From Nemertoderma westbladi (taxonomy: Eukaryota; Xenacoelomorpha; Nemertodermatida; Nemertodermatidae): a stretch of 45,168 bases of DNA. Shown here one piece after another: positions 10,401 to 23,039 of the stretch (positions are counted from its first letter, which is position 1; the number at the start of each line of letters is the position of its first letter). The position numbers and the translations under genes were made by a program. The stretch is taken from NCBI GenBank assembly GCA_032718475.1, contig JAUCBJ010003504.1, positions 1 through 45,168 on the forward strand, in the 5' to 3' direction. The notes under the pieces are model-generated. The model saw nothing but the letters and a program-made list of their open reading frames with translations, was not told the origin of the DNA and did no database searches.

Positions 10401-13400
10401 TAGGAAGTGCGGAATAAAACCAATGGACTCTAGGAATGGCGGAATAAAACCAATGGACTCTAGGAATGGCGGAATAAATCCAATGGACTCTAGGAATGGC
10501 GGAATAAAACCAATGGAGACTAGGAAGTGCGGAATAAATCCAATGGACTCTAGGAATGGCGGAATAAAACCAATGGACTCTAGGAATGGCGGAATAAATC
10601 CAATGGACTCTAGGAATGGCGGAATAAAACCAATGGAGACTAGGAAGTGCGGAATAAATCCAATGGACTCTAGGAATGGCGGAATAAAACCAATGGACTC
10701 TAGGAATGGCGGAATAAATCCAATGGACTCTAGGAATGGCGGAATAAAACCAATGGAGACTAGGAAGTGCGGAATAAATCCAATGGACTCTAGGAATGGC
10801 GGAATAAAACCAATGGACTCTAGGAAGTGCGGAATAAATCCAATGGACTCTAGGAATGGCGGAATAAATCCAATGGACTCTAGGAATGGCGGAATAAATC
10901 CAATGGACTCTAGGAATGGCGGAATAAAACCAATGGAGACTAGGTAGTGCGGAATAAATCCAATGGACTCTAGGAATGGCGGAATAAATCCAATGGACTC
11001 TAGGAATGGCGGAATAAAACCAATGGAGACTAGGAAGTGCGGAATAAATCCAATGGAGACTAGGAAGTGCGGAATAAATCCAATGGACTCTAGGAATGGT
11101 GGAATAAAACCCATGGACTCTAGGAATGGCGGAATAAAACCAATGGAGACTAGGAAGTGCGGAATAAATCCAATGGACTCTAGGAATGGCGGAATAAAAC
11201 CAATGGACTCTAGGAAGTGCGGAATAAATCCAATGGACTCTAGGAATGGCGGAATAAAACCCATGGACTCTAGGAATGGCGGAATAAAACCAATGGAGAC
11301 TAGGAAGTGCGGAATAAAACCAATGGACTCTAGGAATGGCGGAATAAAACCAATGGACTCTAGGAATGGCGGAATAAATCCAATGGACTCTAGGAATGGC
11401 GGAATAAAACCAATGGAGACTAGGAAGTGCGGAATAAATCCAATGGACTCTAGAAATGGCGGAATAAAACCAATGGACTCTAGGAATGGCGGAATAAATC
11501 CAATGGAGACTAGGAAGTGCGGAATAAATCCAATGGACTCTAGGAATGGCGGAATAAAACCAATGGAGACTAGGAAGTGCGGAATATATCCAATGGACTC
11601 TAGAAATGGCGGAACAATCTAACAGACTATGTAGGAAGGGCGGAATAAATCCAATGGACAATATGAAGGGCAGAAAAATCTACCAGACTATGTAGGAAGG
11701 GCGGAATAAATCCAATGGACTCTAGGAATTGCGGAATAAAACCAATGGAGACTAGGAAGTGCGGAATAAATCCAATGGACTCTAGGAATGGCGGAATAAA
11801 ACCAATGGAGACTAGGAAGTGCGGAATAAATCCAATGGACTCTAGGAATGGCGGAATAAAACCAATGGAGACTAGGAAGTGCGGAATAAATCCAATGGAC
11901 TCTAGGAATGGCGGAATAAAACCAATGGACTCTAGGAAGTGCGGAATAAATCCAATGGACTCTAGGAATGGCGGAATAAATCCAATGGACTCTAGGAATG
12001 GCGGAATAAATCCAATGGACTCTAGGAATGGCGGAATAAAACCAATGGAGACTAGGTAGTGCGGAATAAATCCAATGGACTCTAGGAATGGCGGAATAAA
12101 TCCAATGGACTCTAGGAATGGCGGAATAAAACCAATGGAGACTAGGAAGTGCGGAATAAATCCAATGGAGACTAGGAAGTGCGGAATAAATCCAATGGAC
12201 TCTAGGAATGGTGGAATAAAACCAATGGAGACTAGGAAGTGCTAAATAAATCCAATGGACTCTAGGAATGGCAGAATAAAACCAATGGAGACTAGGAATG
12301 GCGGAATAAATCCAATGGACTCTAGGAATGGCGGAATAAATCCAATGGACTCTAGGAATGGCGGAATAAAACCAATGGAGACTAGGTAGTGCGGAATAAA
12401 TCCAATGGACTCTAGGAATGGCGGAATAAAACCAATGGAGACTAGGAAGTGCGGAATAAATCCAATGGACTCTAGGAATGGCGGAATAAAACCAATGGAG
12501 ACTAGGAAGTGCGGAATAAATCCAATGGACTCTAGGAATGGCGGAATAAAACCAATGGACTCTAGGAAGTGCGGAATAAATCCAATGGACTCTAGGAATG
12601 GCGGAATAAATCCAATGGACTCTAGGAATGGTGGAATAAAACCAATGGAGACTAGGAAGTGCTAAATAAATCCAATGGACTCTAGGAATGGCAGAATAAA
12701 ACCAATGGACTCTAGGAATGGCGGAATAAATCCAATGGACTCTAGGAATGGCGGAATAAATCCAATGGACTCTAGGAATGGCGGAATAAAACCAATGGAG
12801 ACTAGGTAGTGCGGAATAAATCCAATGGACTCTAGGAATGGCGGAATAAAACCAATGGAGACTAGGAAGTGCGGAATAAATCCAATGGACTCTAGGAATG
12901 GCGGAATAAAACCAATGGAGACTAGGAAGTGCGGAATAAATCCAATGGACTCTAGGAATGGCGGAATAAAACCAATGGACTCTAGGAAGTGCGGAATAAA
13001 TCCAATGGACTCTAGGAATGGCGGAATAAATCCAATGGACTCTAGGAATGGCGGAATAAATCCAATGGACTCTAGGAATGGCGGAATAAAACCAATGGAG
13101 ACTAGGTAGTGCGGAATAAATCCAATGGACTCTAGGAATGGCGGAATAAAACCAATGGAGACTAGGAAGTGCGGAATAAATCCAATGGACTCTAGGAATG
13201 GCGGAATAAAACCAATGGACTCTAGGAAGTGCGGAATAAATCCAATGGACTCTAGGAATGCGCGGAATAAATCCAATGGACTCTAGGAATGGCGGAATAA
13301 ATCCAATGGACTCTAGGAATGGCGGAATAAAACCAATGGAGACTAGGAAGTGCGGAATAAATCCAATGGACTCTAGGAATGGCGGAATAAAACCAATGGA

Positions 13401-16400
13401 CTCTAGGAAGTGCGGAATAAATCCAATGGACTCTAGGAATGGCGGAATAAATCCAATGGACTCTAGGAATGGCGGAATAAATCCAATGGACTCTAGGAAT
13501 GGCGGAATAAAACCAATGGAGACTAGGTAGTGCGGAATAAATCCAATGGACTCTAGGAATGGCGGAATAAATCCAATGGACTCTACGGACCATGGCGGAA
13601 TCAAAATCCAATGGAGACTAGGAAGTGCGGAATAAATCCAATGGACTCTAGGAATGGCGGAATAAAACCAATGGAGACTAGGAAGTGCGGAATAAATCCA
13701 ATGGACTCTAGGAATGGCGGAATAAATCCAATGGACTCTAGGAATGGCGGAATAAATCCAATGGACTCTAGGAATGGCGGAATAAAACCAATGGAGACTA
13801 GGTAGTGCGGAATAAATCCAATGGACTCTAGGAATGGCGGAATAAAACCAATGGAGACTAGGAAGTGCGGAATAAATCCAATGGACTCTAGGAATGGCGG
13901 AATAAAACCAATGGAGACTAGGAAGTGCGGAATAAATCCAATGGACTCTAGGAATGGCGGAATAAAACCAATGGACTCTAGGAAGTGCGGAATAAATCCA
14001 ATGGACTCTAGGAATGGCGGAATAAATCCAATGGACTCTAGGAATGGCGGAATAAATCCAATGGACTCTAGGAATGGCGGAATAAAACCAATGGAGACTA
14101 GGTAGTGCGGAATAAATCCAATGGACTCTAGGAATGGCGGAATAAAACCAATGGAGACTAGGAAGTGCGGAATAAATCCAATGGACTCTAGGAATGGCGG
14201 AATAAAACCAATGGACTCTAGGAAGTGCGGAATAAATCCAATGGACTCTAGGAATGGCGGAATAAATCCAATGGACTCTAGGAATGGCGGAATAAATCCA
14301 ATGGACTCTAGGAATGGCGGAATAAAACCAATGGAGACTAGGAAGTGCGGAATAAATCCAATGGACTCTAGGAATGGCGGAATAAAACCAATGGACTCTA
14401 GGAAGTGCGGAATAAATCCAATGGACTCTAGGAATGGCGGAATAAATCCAATGGACTCTAGGAATGGCGGAATAAATCCAATGGACTCTAGGAATGGCGG
14501 AATAAAACCAATGGAGACTAGGAAGTGCGGAATAAATCCAATGGACTCTAGGAATGGCGGAATAAAACCAATGGAGACTAGGAAGTGCGGAATAAATCCA
14601 ATGGACTCTAGGAATGGCGGAATAAAACCAATGGACTCTAGGAAGTGCGGAATAAATCCAATGGACTCTAGGAATGGCGGAATAAATCCAATGGACTCTA
14701 GGAATGGCGGAATAAATCCAATGGACTCTAGGAATGGCGGAATAAAACCAATGGAGACTAGGTAGTGCGGAATAAATCCAATGGACTCTAGGAATGGCGG
14801 AATAAATCCAATGGACTCTAGGAATGGCGGAATAAAACCAATGGAGACTAGGAAGTGCGGAATAAATCCAATGGACTCTAGGAATGGCGGAATAAAACCA
14901 ATGGACTCTAGGAAGTGCGGAATAAATCCAATGGACTCTAGGAATGGCGGAATAAATCCAATGGACTCTAGGAATGGCGGAATAAATCCAATGGACTCTA
15001 GGAATGGCGGAATAAAACCAATGGAGACTAGGTAGTGCGGAATAAATCCAATGGACTCTAGGAATGGCGGAATAAAACCAATGGAGACTAGGAAGTGCGG
15101 AATAAATCCAATGGACTCTAGGAATGGCGGAATAAAACCAATGGACTCTAGGAAGTGCGGAATAAATCCAATGGACTCTAGGAATGGCGGAACAATCTAA
15201 CAGACTATGTAGGAAGGGCGGAATAAATCCAATGGACTCTAGGAATGGCGGAATAAAACCAATGGAGACTAGGTAGTGCGGAATAAATCCAATGGACTCT
15301 AGGAATGGCGGAATAAATCCAATGGACTCTAGGAATGGCGGAATAAATCCAATGGACTCTAGGAATGGCGGAATAAAACCAATGGAGACTAGGAAGTGCG
15401 GAATAAATCCAATGGACTCTAGGAATGGCGGAATAAAACCAATGGAGACTAGGAAGTGCGGAATAAATCCAATGGACTCTAGAAATGGCGGAACAATCTA
15501 ACAGACTATGTAGGAAGGGCGGAATAAATCCAATGGACTCTAGGAATGGCGGAATAAAACCAATGGAGACTAGGAAGTGCGGAATAAATCCAATGGACTC
15601 TAGAAATGGCGGAACAATCTAACAGACTATGTAGGAAGGGCGGAATAAATCCAATGGACTCTAGGAATGGCGGAATAAATCCAATGGAGACTAGGAAGTG
15701 CGGAATAAATCCAATGGAGACTAGGAAGTGCGGAATAAATCCAATGGACTCTATGAATGGCGGAATAAATCCAATGGACTCTAGGAATGGCGGAATAAAA
15801 CCAATGGAGACTAGGAAGTGCGGAATATATCCAATGGACTCTAGAAATGGCGGAACAATCTAACAGACTATGTAGGAAGGGCGGAATAAATCCAATGGAC
15901 TCTAGGAATGGCGGAATAAATCCAATGGAGACTAGGAAGTGCGGAATAAATCCAATGGAGACTAGGAAGTGCGGAATAAATCCAATGGACTCTAGGAATG
16001 GCGGAATAAATCCAATGGACTCTAGGAATGGCGGAATAAAACCAATGGAGACTAGGAAGTGCGGAATAAATCCAATGGACTCTAGGAATGGCGGAATAAA
16101 ACCAATGGAGACTAGGAAGTGCGGAATAAATACAATGGACTCTAGGAATGGCGGAATAAAACCAATGGACTCTAGGAATGGCGGAATAAATCCAATGGAC
16201 TCTAGGAATGGCGGAATAAAACCAATGGAGACTAGGAAGTGCGGAATAAATCCAATGGAGACTAGGAAGTGCGGAATAAATCCAATGGAGACTAGGAAGT
16301 GCGGAATAAAACCAATGGACTCTAGGAATGGCGGAATAAAACCAATGGACTCTAGGAATGGCGGAATAAATCCAATGGACTCTAGGAATGGTGGAATAAA

Positions 16401-19305
16401 ACCAATGGAGACTAGGAAGTGCGGAATATATCCAATGGACTCTAGGAATGGCGGAATAAAACCAATGGAGACTAGGAAGTGCGGAATAAATACAATGGAC
16501 TCTAGGAATGGCGGAATAAAACCAATGGACTCTAGGAATGGCGGAATAAATCCAATGGACTCTAGGAATGGCGGAATAAAACCAATGGAGACTAGGAAGT
16601 GCGGAATAAAACCAATGGACTCTAGGAATGGCGGAATAAATCCAATGGAGACTAGGAAGTGCGGAATAAATCCAATGGAGACTAGGAAGTGCGGAATAAA
16701 ACCAATGGACTCTAGGAATGGCGGAATAAAACCAATGGACTCTAGGAATGGCGGAATAAATCCAATGGACTCTAGGAATGGTGGAATAAAACCAATGGAG
16801 ACTAGGAAGTGCGGAATAAATACAATGGACTCTAGGAATGGCGGAATAAAACCAATGGACTCTAGGAATGGCGGAATAAATCCAATGGACTCTAGGAATG
16901 GTGGAATAAAACCAATGGAGACTAGGAAGTGCGGAATAAATCCAATGGACTCTAGGAATGGCGGAATAAAACCAATGGAGACTAGGAAGTGCGGAATAAA
17001 TACAATGGACTCTAGGAATGGCGGAATAAAACCAATGGACTCTAGGAATGGCGGAATAAAACCAATGGACTCTAGGAATGGCGGAATAAAACCAATGGAG
17101 ACTAGGAAGTGCGGAATAAATACAATGGACTCTAGGAATGGCGGAATAAAACCAATGGACTCTAGGAATGGCGGAATAAAACCAATGGACTCTAGGAATG
17201 GCGGAATAAATCCAATGGACTCTAGGAATGGTGGAATAAAACCAATGGAGACTAGGAAGTGCGGAATAAATACAATGGACTCTAGGAATGGCGGAATAAA
17301 ACCAATGGACTCTAGGAATGGCGGAATAAATCCAATGGACTCTAGGAATGGTGGAATAAAACCAATGGAGACTAGGAAGTGCGGAATATATCCAATGGAC
17401 TCTAGGAATGGCGGAATAAAACCAATGGAGACTAGGAAGTGCGGAATAAATCCAATGGACTCTAGGAATGGCGGAATAAAACCAATGGACTCTAGGAATG
17501 GCGGAATAAATCCAATGGACTCTAGGAATGGCGGAATAAAACCAATGGAGACTAGGAAGTGCGGAATAAATCCAATGGAGACTAGGAAGTGCGGAATAAA
17601 TCCAATGGAGACTAGGAAGTGCGGAATAAATCCAATGGACTCTAGGAATGGCGGAATAAAACCAATGGAGACTAGGAAGTGCGGAATAAAACCAATGGAC
17701 TCTAGGAATGGCGGAATAAAACCAATGGACTCTAGGAATGGCGGAATAAATCCAATGGACTCTAGGAATGGTGGAATAAAACCAATGGAGACTAGGAAGT
17801 GCGGAATATATCCAATGGACTCTAGGAATGGCGGAATAAAACCAATGGAGACTAGGAAGTGCGGAATAAATACAATGGACTCTAGGAATGGCGGAATAAA
17901 ACCAATGGACTCTAGGAATGGTGGAATAAAACCAATGGAGACTAGGAAGTGCGGAATATATCCAATGGACTCTAGGAATGGCGGAACAATCTAACAGACT
18001 ATGTAGGAAGGGCGGAATAAATCCAATGGACTCTAGGAATGGCGGAATAAAACCAATGGAGACTAGGAAGTGCGGAATAAAACCAATGGACTCTAGGAAT
18101 GGCGGAATAAAACCAATGGAGACTAGGTAGTGCGGAATATATCCAATGGACTCTAGGAAGTGCGGAATAAATCCAATGGAGACTAGGAAGTGCGGAATAA
18201 AACCAATGGACTCTAGGAATGGCGGAATAAATCCAATGGACTCTAGGAATGGCGGAATAAATCCAATGGACTCTAGGAATGGCGGAATAAAACCAATGGA
18301 CTCTAGGAATGGCGGAATAAATCCAATGGACTCTAGGAATGGTGGAATAAAACCAATGGAGACTAGGAAGTGCGGAATATATCCAATGGACTCTAGGAAT
18401 GGCGGAATAAAACCAATGGACTCTAGGAATGGCGGAATAAATCCAATGGACTCTAGGAATGGCGGAATAAAACCAATGGAGACTAGGAAGTGCGGAATAA
18501 ATACAATGGACTCTAGGAATGGCGGAATAAAACCAATGGACTCTAGGAATGGCGGAATAAATCCAATGGACTCTAGGAATGGCGGAATAAAACCAATGGA
18601 GACTAGGAAGTGCGGAATAAAACCAATGGACTCTAGGAATGGCGGAATAAAACCAATGGACTCTAGGAATGGCGGAATAAAACCAATGGACTCTAGGAAT
18701 GGCGGAATAAAACCAATGGAGAATAGGAAGTGCGGAATATATCCAATGGACTCTAGGAATGGCGGAATAAAACCAATGGAGACTAGGAAGTGCGGAATAA
18801 ATACAATGGACTCTAGGAATGGCGGAATAAAACCAATGGAGACTAGGAAGTGCGGAATAAATACAATGGACTCTAGGAATGGCGGAATAAAACCAATGGA
18901 GACTAGGAAGTGCGGAATAAATCCAATGGACTCTAGGAATGGCGGAATAAAACCAATGGAGACTAGGAAGTGCGGAATAAATACAATGGACTCTAGGAAT
19001 GGCGGAATAAAACCAATGGAGACTAGGAAGTGCGGAATAAATCCAATGGACTCTAGGAATGGCGGAATAAATCCAATGGACTCTAGGAATGGCGGAATAA
19101 AACCAATGGAGACTAGGAAGTGCGGAATAAAACCAATGGACTCTAGGAATGGCGGAATAAAACCAATGGACTCTAGGAATGGCGGAATAAATCCAATGGA
19201 CTCTAGGAATGGCGGAATAAAACCAATGGAGACTAGGAAGTGCGGAATAAATCCAATGGACTCTAGGAATGGCGGAACAATCTAACAAACTATGTAGGAA
19301 GGGCC
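4412..19305. repeat. Giant 30-bp minisatellite with higher-order structure, about 14.9 kb
   Basis: Nearly 500 units of 30 bp. One type begins ATGGACTCTAGGAATGGCGG and ends AATAAAACCA or AATAAATCCA; the other begins ATGGAGACTAGGAAGTGCGG. The types are interspersed, usually alternating. A third module (cagactatgtaggaagggcgg, often with gacaatatgaagggcagaaa) recurs near 4,440-5,830, 9,998, 11,620, 15,190-15,860, 17,990 and 19,280 and marks block boundaries. Blocks are duplicated, for example at an offset of 1,622 bp (10,093 and 11,715) and of 420 bp (12,241 and 12,661). Because 30 is a multiple of three, long ORFs appear in three of six frames. No start context, domain or codon bias supports any of them. 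Confidence 0.97.
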
Positions 19306-19708
19306 GAGAGGGACAGAGGATGAAGGAAGCTGCCGTTATGTTTCCCTTTGTGTTGCTGTTGTCTAACTAAACGTAAAATAATTGGAATTCAAATGGAAAT
19401 GCAAATACAATTACACCGACAATTCAAATACTAATTGCTTCATTGGTATTGTGAATACATGGTAATTGTGACTTACGTAGCATTAATTGTAGAAAGAATG
19501 ATTCGATACCTTTAATTTAAATTTTGTTACGTTATTGTGGGGGGCGGGGGGGGGGGGGGGTTGGGTGGGGTGGCCACATACGGACATATAATGGTACACT
19601 TGTTTTGGCAGTTGTATAAATCGATAAGATTAATTTAAGTGATCAGAGTAGAGGCACAGCCTATTTGAATTACCTTAGTAAGGAAACAAAATAAGTTAAG
19701 TAATAATA
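19306..19708. other. Unassigned DNA with a G-rich tract
   Basis: No gene is recognised. A nearly pure G run lies at about 19,538-19,560. Confidence 0.5.
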
Positions 19709-21604
19709 CGGTGGTGATTTGCGGCCTTTTCCCTTTTACCTTAATTAAATAATTTTACTCTTTACCTTTTTCAATAATTTTACTCTTTACCTTCCAAATA
19801 ATTTTACTCTTTCTTTACCTTTTTCAATAATTTTACTCTTTACCTTTTTTAATAATTTTACTCTTTACCTTTTCCAATAATTTGACACTTTTCAACAAGC
19901 AGACTTGGCCTTAACTGTTATAAATTGAACCGTTAGGGGTTAAGTACCGGTATTCATCTAGCCTATATTGTACTGTACCCTACCCGTTATTGAACGGAAC
20001 TGAAACAGTGTTAAATAAATATTTGAATTAGGCCTACTACATAGCTATCTATTACGAGGCGGTTTATATTGACTACGAATTGTTACGAAAGTTATGTTTG
20101 ATTTTAATTGTTAATGTTGTTTATCTGTGATATGTTTCACAATGAAAACGTTTTGTATCTTATAGTTCCTCCTTTCATATCCTTAAGGGGGGGGGGGGGG
20201 GGGGGGGGGGGTTGACTAATTAACCAAAAATGTTCGTTCCCTTATTTAGGAGGCTTCGTTTTACCCAAGATTATTAATCAAGCAAGCAGTCGGCCGAAGC
20301 CGGAGGCGACCCGAAGGCTCCTCTTTCGATAGCTGCTACCCGAGGAGGGTAGGGGTGTGTTCGCGCTTTTAGACCTTTAGTAGCAGTTTAACCTGCCAAA
20401 TTTAGGTGTCTTTTTGGTTATAAATCGACTTTAGCCTATCACAAGTATTTGATACACATAAAGCTACATTAGCCGAAGCCAGCCTATGCGCGATCATTCA
20501 CCCACGGTTAAGGGAGACTGGATTCGGATGCTTCAACCTTATTGCGGTGTAGACCTACTGTATTATTCGATTGATCGTTAATATAATCTCTGACAAATAT
20601 TATTCACTTTCGGGAAATATTAACAGTTCCTTTAGGACGTGGCGCTCTAAGTATGTAAACAGAGTTATGACTTACACTAAACACAACGGGATGGCTAATG
20701 ATTCACGTATAAAGCGCATTCTTTAGGAGATGCTTTGTTATCTATCACACTCATGCACACTACCGCACACTGCTGCACACTGATCTGCCGACCTTCACCA
20801 ATTTTAATCATATATAAGGAGAACAGCAACTGACACATGTAGGGTCTATGAAATAGCATTCAATTCACTCCAAAACCACTATAAGGTAAGTCGCAATTGC
20901 TATATGTAACCGGTCTCTCTAACCTTCAGTATATCAAGAAGATTGGGGTTTTCTGATTATTTATCGATATTCTCCAAATATAACAACATTCCATTAACTG
21001 ATAACAATTAATAACCGACAGTAAATAGCAGTAAAATAATGCGGTGAAAGATTGAGTTGATTTGCTATGAGTCTGCTTTGATAACAGTTATACGTTTCTA
21101 TGTTATTCGTTTATACGTTTCACTAGCAAGCCAGATTTCCGCAAATGATGAGAATTCCACATTTCTCTTATTGAATTCAGCAACCGTTGCAATAGATCCA
21201 TATACACATACCGGATCAGTTCTATATGGATCCGATTAGAAGTAGTGATGACACTATAACCATCCAACTGAGCGAAGTGTTCAATTTGTTATTGAAAAAG
21301 GTAAAGAGTAAAATTATTGAAAAAGGTAAAGAGTAAAATTATTGAAAAAGGTAAAGAGTAAAATTATTGAAAAAGGTAAAGAGTAAAATTATTGAAAAAG
21401 GTAAAGAGTAAAATTATTGAAAAAGGTAAAGAGTAAAATTATTGAAAAAGGTAAAGAGTAAAATTATTGAAAAAGGTAAAGAGTAAAATTATTAAGAAAG
21501 GTAAAGAGTAAAATTATTTGGAAGGTAAAAGTAAAATTATTTGTAAGGTAAAGAGTAAAATTATTGAATTAAGGTAAAAGGGAAAAGGCCGCAAATCACC
21601 ACCG
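19709..21604. mobile_element. Foldback transposon with tandem-repeat terminal inverted repeats
   Basis: The left end (CGGTGGTGATTTGCGGCC from 19,709) and the right end (GGCCGCAAATCACCACCG to 21,604) are perfect inverted copies, and the match runs on through the TTTTCCCTTTTACCTTAATT stretch. Each TIR then enters an array of a 25-bp unit (AATAATTTTACTCTTTACC type): about 5-6 copies on the left (to about 19,880) and about 11 in inverse orientation on the right (from about 21,290). The 9-bp flanks gtaataata and taaataata agree at 7 of 9 positions, a possible target duplication. The 1.4-kb core has 25 consecutive G at 20,187-20,211, a putative promoter near 20,811 and no recognised transposase. 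TIRs built of tandem repeats are the hallmark of Drosophila FB-type foldback elements. A MULE-like origin would fit 9-bp duplications but is inference. Confidence 0.8.
20811..20887 (+). promoter_or_regulatory. Putative core promoter and noncoding first exon inside the foldback element
   Basis: A TATA box (TATATAAGG, 20,811-20,819) is followed about 75 bp later by a consensus splice donor (ATAAG|GTAAGT, GT at 20,886). This could be a short untranslated first exon transcribed rightward. No downstream acceptor or coding exon is identified. The motifs are seen; promoter function is inferred. Confidence 0.3.
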
Positions 21605-22157
21605 TAAATAATAGAGTTTATTTTAGCTTAATTTAACGGCTTTGAATGAAATTCCCATGTCTTTAAACAACGTAACATTTTTTAGTCCAACAATTGGTTA
21701 GGGCAAGGTTATTTTTTTCTTTAGGTTTTACTAACTGAAATGGACTGCATATGACGTTATCAAGCTGTACATGCGATATCATAAATTTGCTATAGGAACT
21801 GATTCCTGAAGAACGACCAACGAACAACATATTATCGCTCTTTCGGAAATGGCCAAGGCTGCTAGAGAAATGGCCCACTACCAGTACTAGTATGGAGATC
21901 AAAGGGTTATTATTATTGAGCTGGTAGCGAGCGGCTATGTCTGAGATTGAATTACTTCAATTTAAAATCTTACAACAAAGTAATAATTTCCATTGGTTGT
22001 AAACGAAACATCCAATAAAAGTTACAAATGTATGTGAATAAACGAGCCAATTGGAAACCAACATGATTAATAAAAATTCGGCTTATTATATTGCGCTTAA
22101 AAATTTAATTTGATAAAGAAAGTATTAAAGAAAACTTTGTGACTTATATTACCTTAC
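21605..22157. other. Unassigned AT-rich DNA
   Basis: No repeat or recognised coding sequence. A 79-codon minus-strand ORF (21,663-21,902) resembles nothing I know. Confidence 0.5.
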
Positions 22158-22256
22158 CAAAGCCGGTAGTATAACGCGTCCATCGAGAAAGAATTCTTCT
22201 AACTCACTGCACGCTGTTTCATTACAGCTGTGCACGTTGAGGTTATTTTTAATTAC
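22158..22256 (-). CDS. Possible internal exon, product unknown
   Basis: On the minus strand a 99-bp open segment (33 codons) lies between an acceptor-like TTTGTAAAG| at 22,257 and a consensus donor TTTG|GTAAGG at 22,157. It would encode VIKNNLNVHSCNETACSELE followed by EFFLDGRVILPAL, a non-repetitive segment with two cysteines and an N-glycosylation-type NET, as in an extracellular or lumenal domain. The acceptor has only a modest pyrimidine tract (ttactttctaacccct) and the 34-bp minisatellite begins about 50 bp further upstream. No family is recognised, and no partner exon in the window can be assigned to it. Confidence 0.28.
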
Positions 22257-22308
22257 CTTTACAAAGGGGTTAGAAAGTAAAATACGCCGTTCACCGATTG
22301 TAAATTGT

Positions 22309-22465
22309 GTGGTGGGGACAGGGCAGTACTGCCTCCACCAGTAGTGTGGGGACAGGGCATTACTGCCTCCGCCACCAGTGTGGGGACATGGCAGTATTAA
22401 TTGCCTCCACCAGTAGTGTGGGGACAGCACAGTACTGCCTCCATCAGGCAGTATTAATTGCCTCC
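22309..22465. repeat. Outlying block of the 34-bp minisatellite
   Basis: About four units of the same repeat as the main array at 23,040-26,727 (GGGGACAGGGCAGTACTGCC core), separated from it by about 575 bp of other sequence. Confidence 0.85.
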
Positions 22466-22936
22466 ATGTGATGGGATCAGGGGATCCCGACCGGTTTATT
22501 AAGATACGCGTCACCGTGTAATTGAGAAGAAGATAGTTTGTCATTATCGCTCTGATATTGTTATAGGTTAACTGATATAATATCTGGTAGCACAGTTGAC
22601 AGAATTGGTTTGTGAATATACTGATAATATGAATGTTGTACCGGTAGTGACGGTGACGGTGCGAAATGTCACCGGTCTGCACTGAGTGACTGAGTAAACT
22701 AAACTGACCAGTATGGTATGCAATATAATATATGTGATTGTCACTCCTACATTACTTTGGCCTCTCAATCTAGCGGATGCTTCCCTCGCCCTTATCGGCT
22801 AATAGTCTAATTCTCGCCTCTCACCTCTGTGGGAGTGCTCCCCCCTGCTGCTGTTACTTCCCTCTCAAGGTGGTTTGACCTCTAACCTCCCTTTGCGTGG
22901 CCTTCGGGGCTGTGCGTTGTCCCCTTTATTGGGTGT

Positions 22937-22968
22937 GATACGAGATTAGTTGTGATTAATCTCGTATC
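22937..22968. other. Perfect 12-bp inverted repeat with an 8-nt loop
   Basis: GATACGAGATTA (22,937-22,948) and TAATCTCGTATC (22,957-22,968) are exact reverse complements around GTTGTGAT, able to form a stable hairpin in RNA or a cruciform in DNA. Confidence 0.75.
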
Positions 22969-23013
22969 TCCAATATTGCTGAAAAAGCGCCACTTCCCAA
23001 CTTTATGGGGATA

Positions 23014-23038
23014 GTGAGGCGGAATTGAATCCGCTCAC
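23014..23038. other. Hairpin at the edge of the 34-bp array
   Basis: GTGAGGCGG (23,014-23,022) pairs with CCGCTCAC (23,031-23,038) with one bulged base around AATTGAAT. The array starts within a few bases of its 3' side. Confidence 0.6.
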
Positions 23039-23039
23039 A

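Larger units (their letters stand above)
22466..23039. other. Unassigned segment between minisatellite blocks, ending in two hairpins
   Basis: No coding sequence is recognised. From about 22,800 the sequence becomes GC-richer and ends with two stem-loops directly before the main array, which could be the structured 3' end of a retroelement (inference). Confidence 0.4.

Noticed and set aside
21663-21902. 79-codon minus ORF as the missing Spinster exon 3
   Set aside because: A short SSYS resemblance to the GEASYS region does not extend, and the expected start after GYLGDR is absent.
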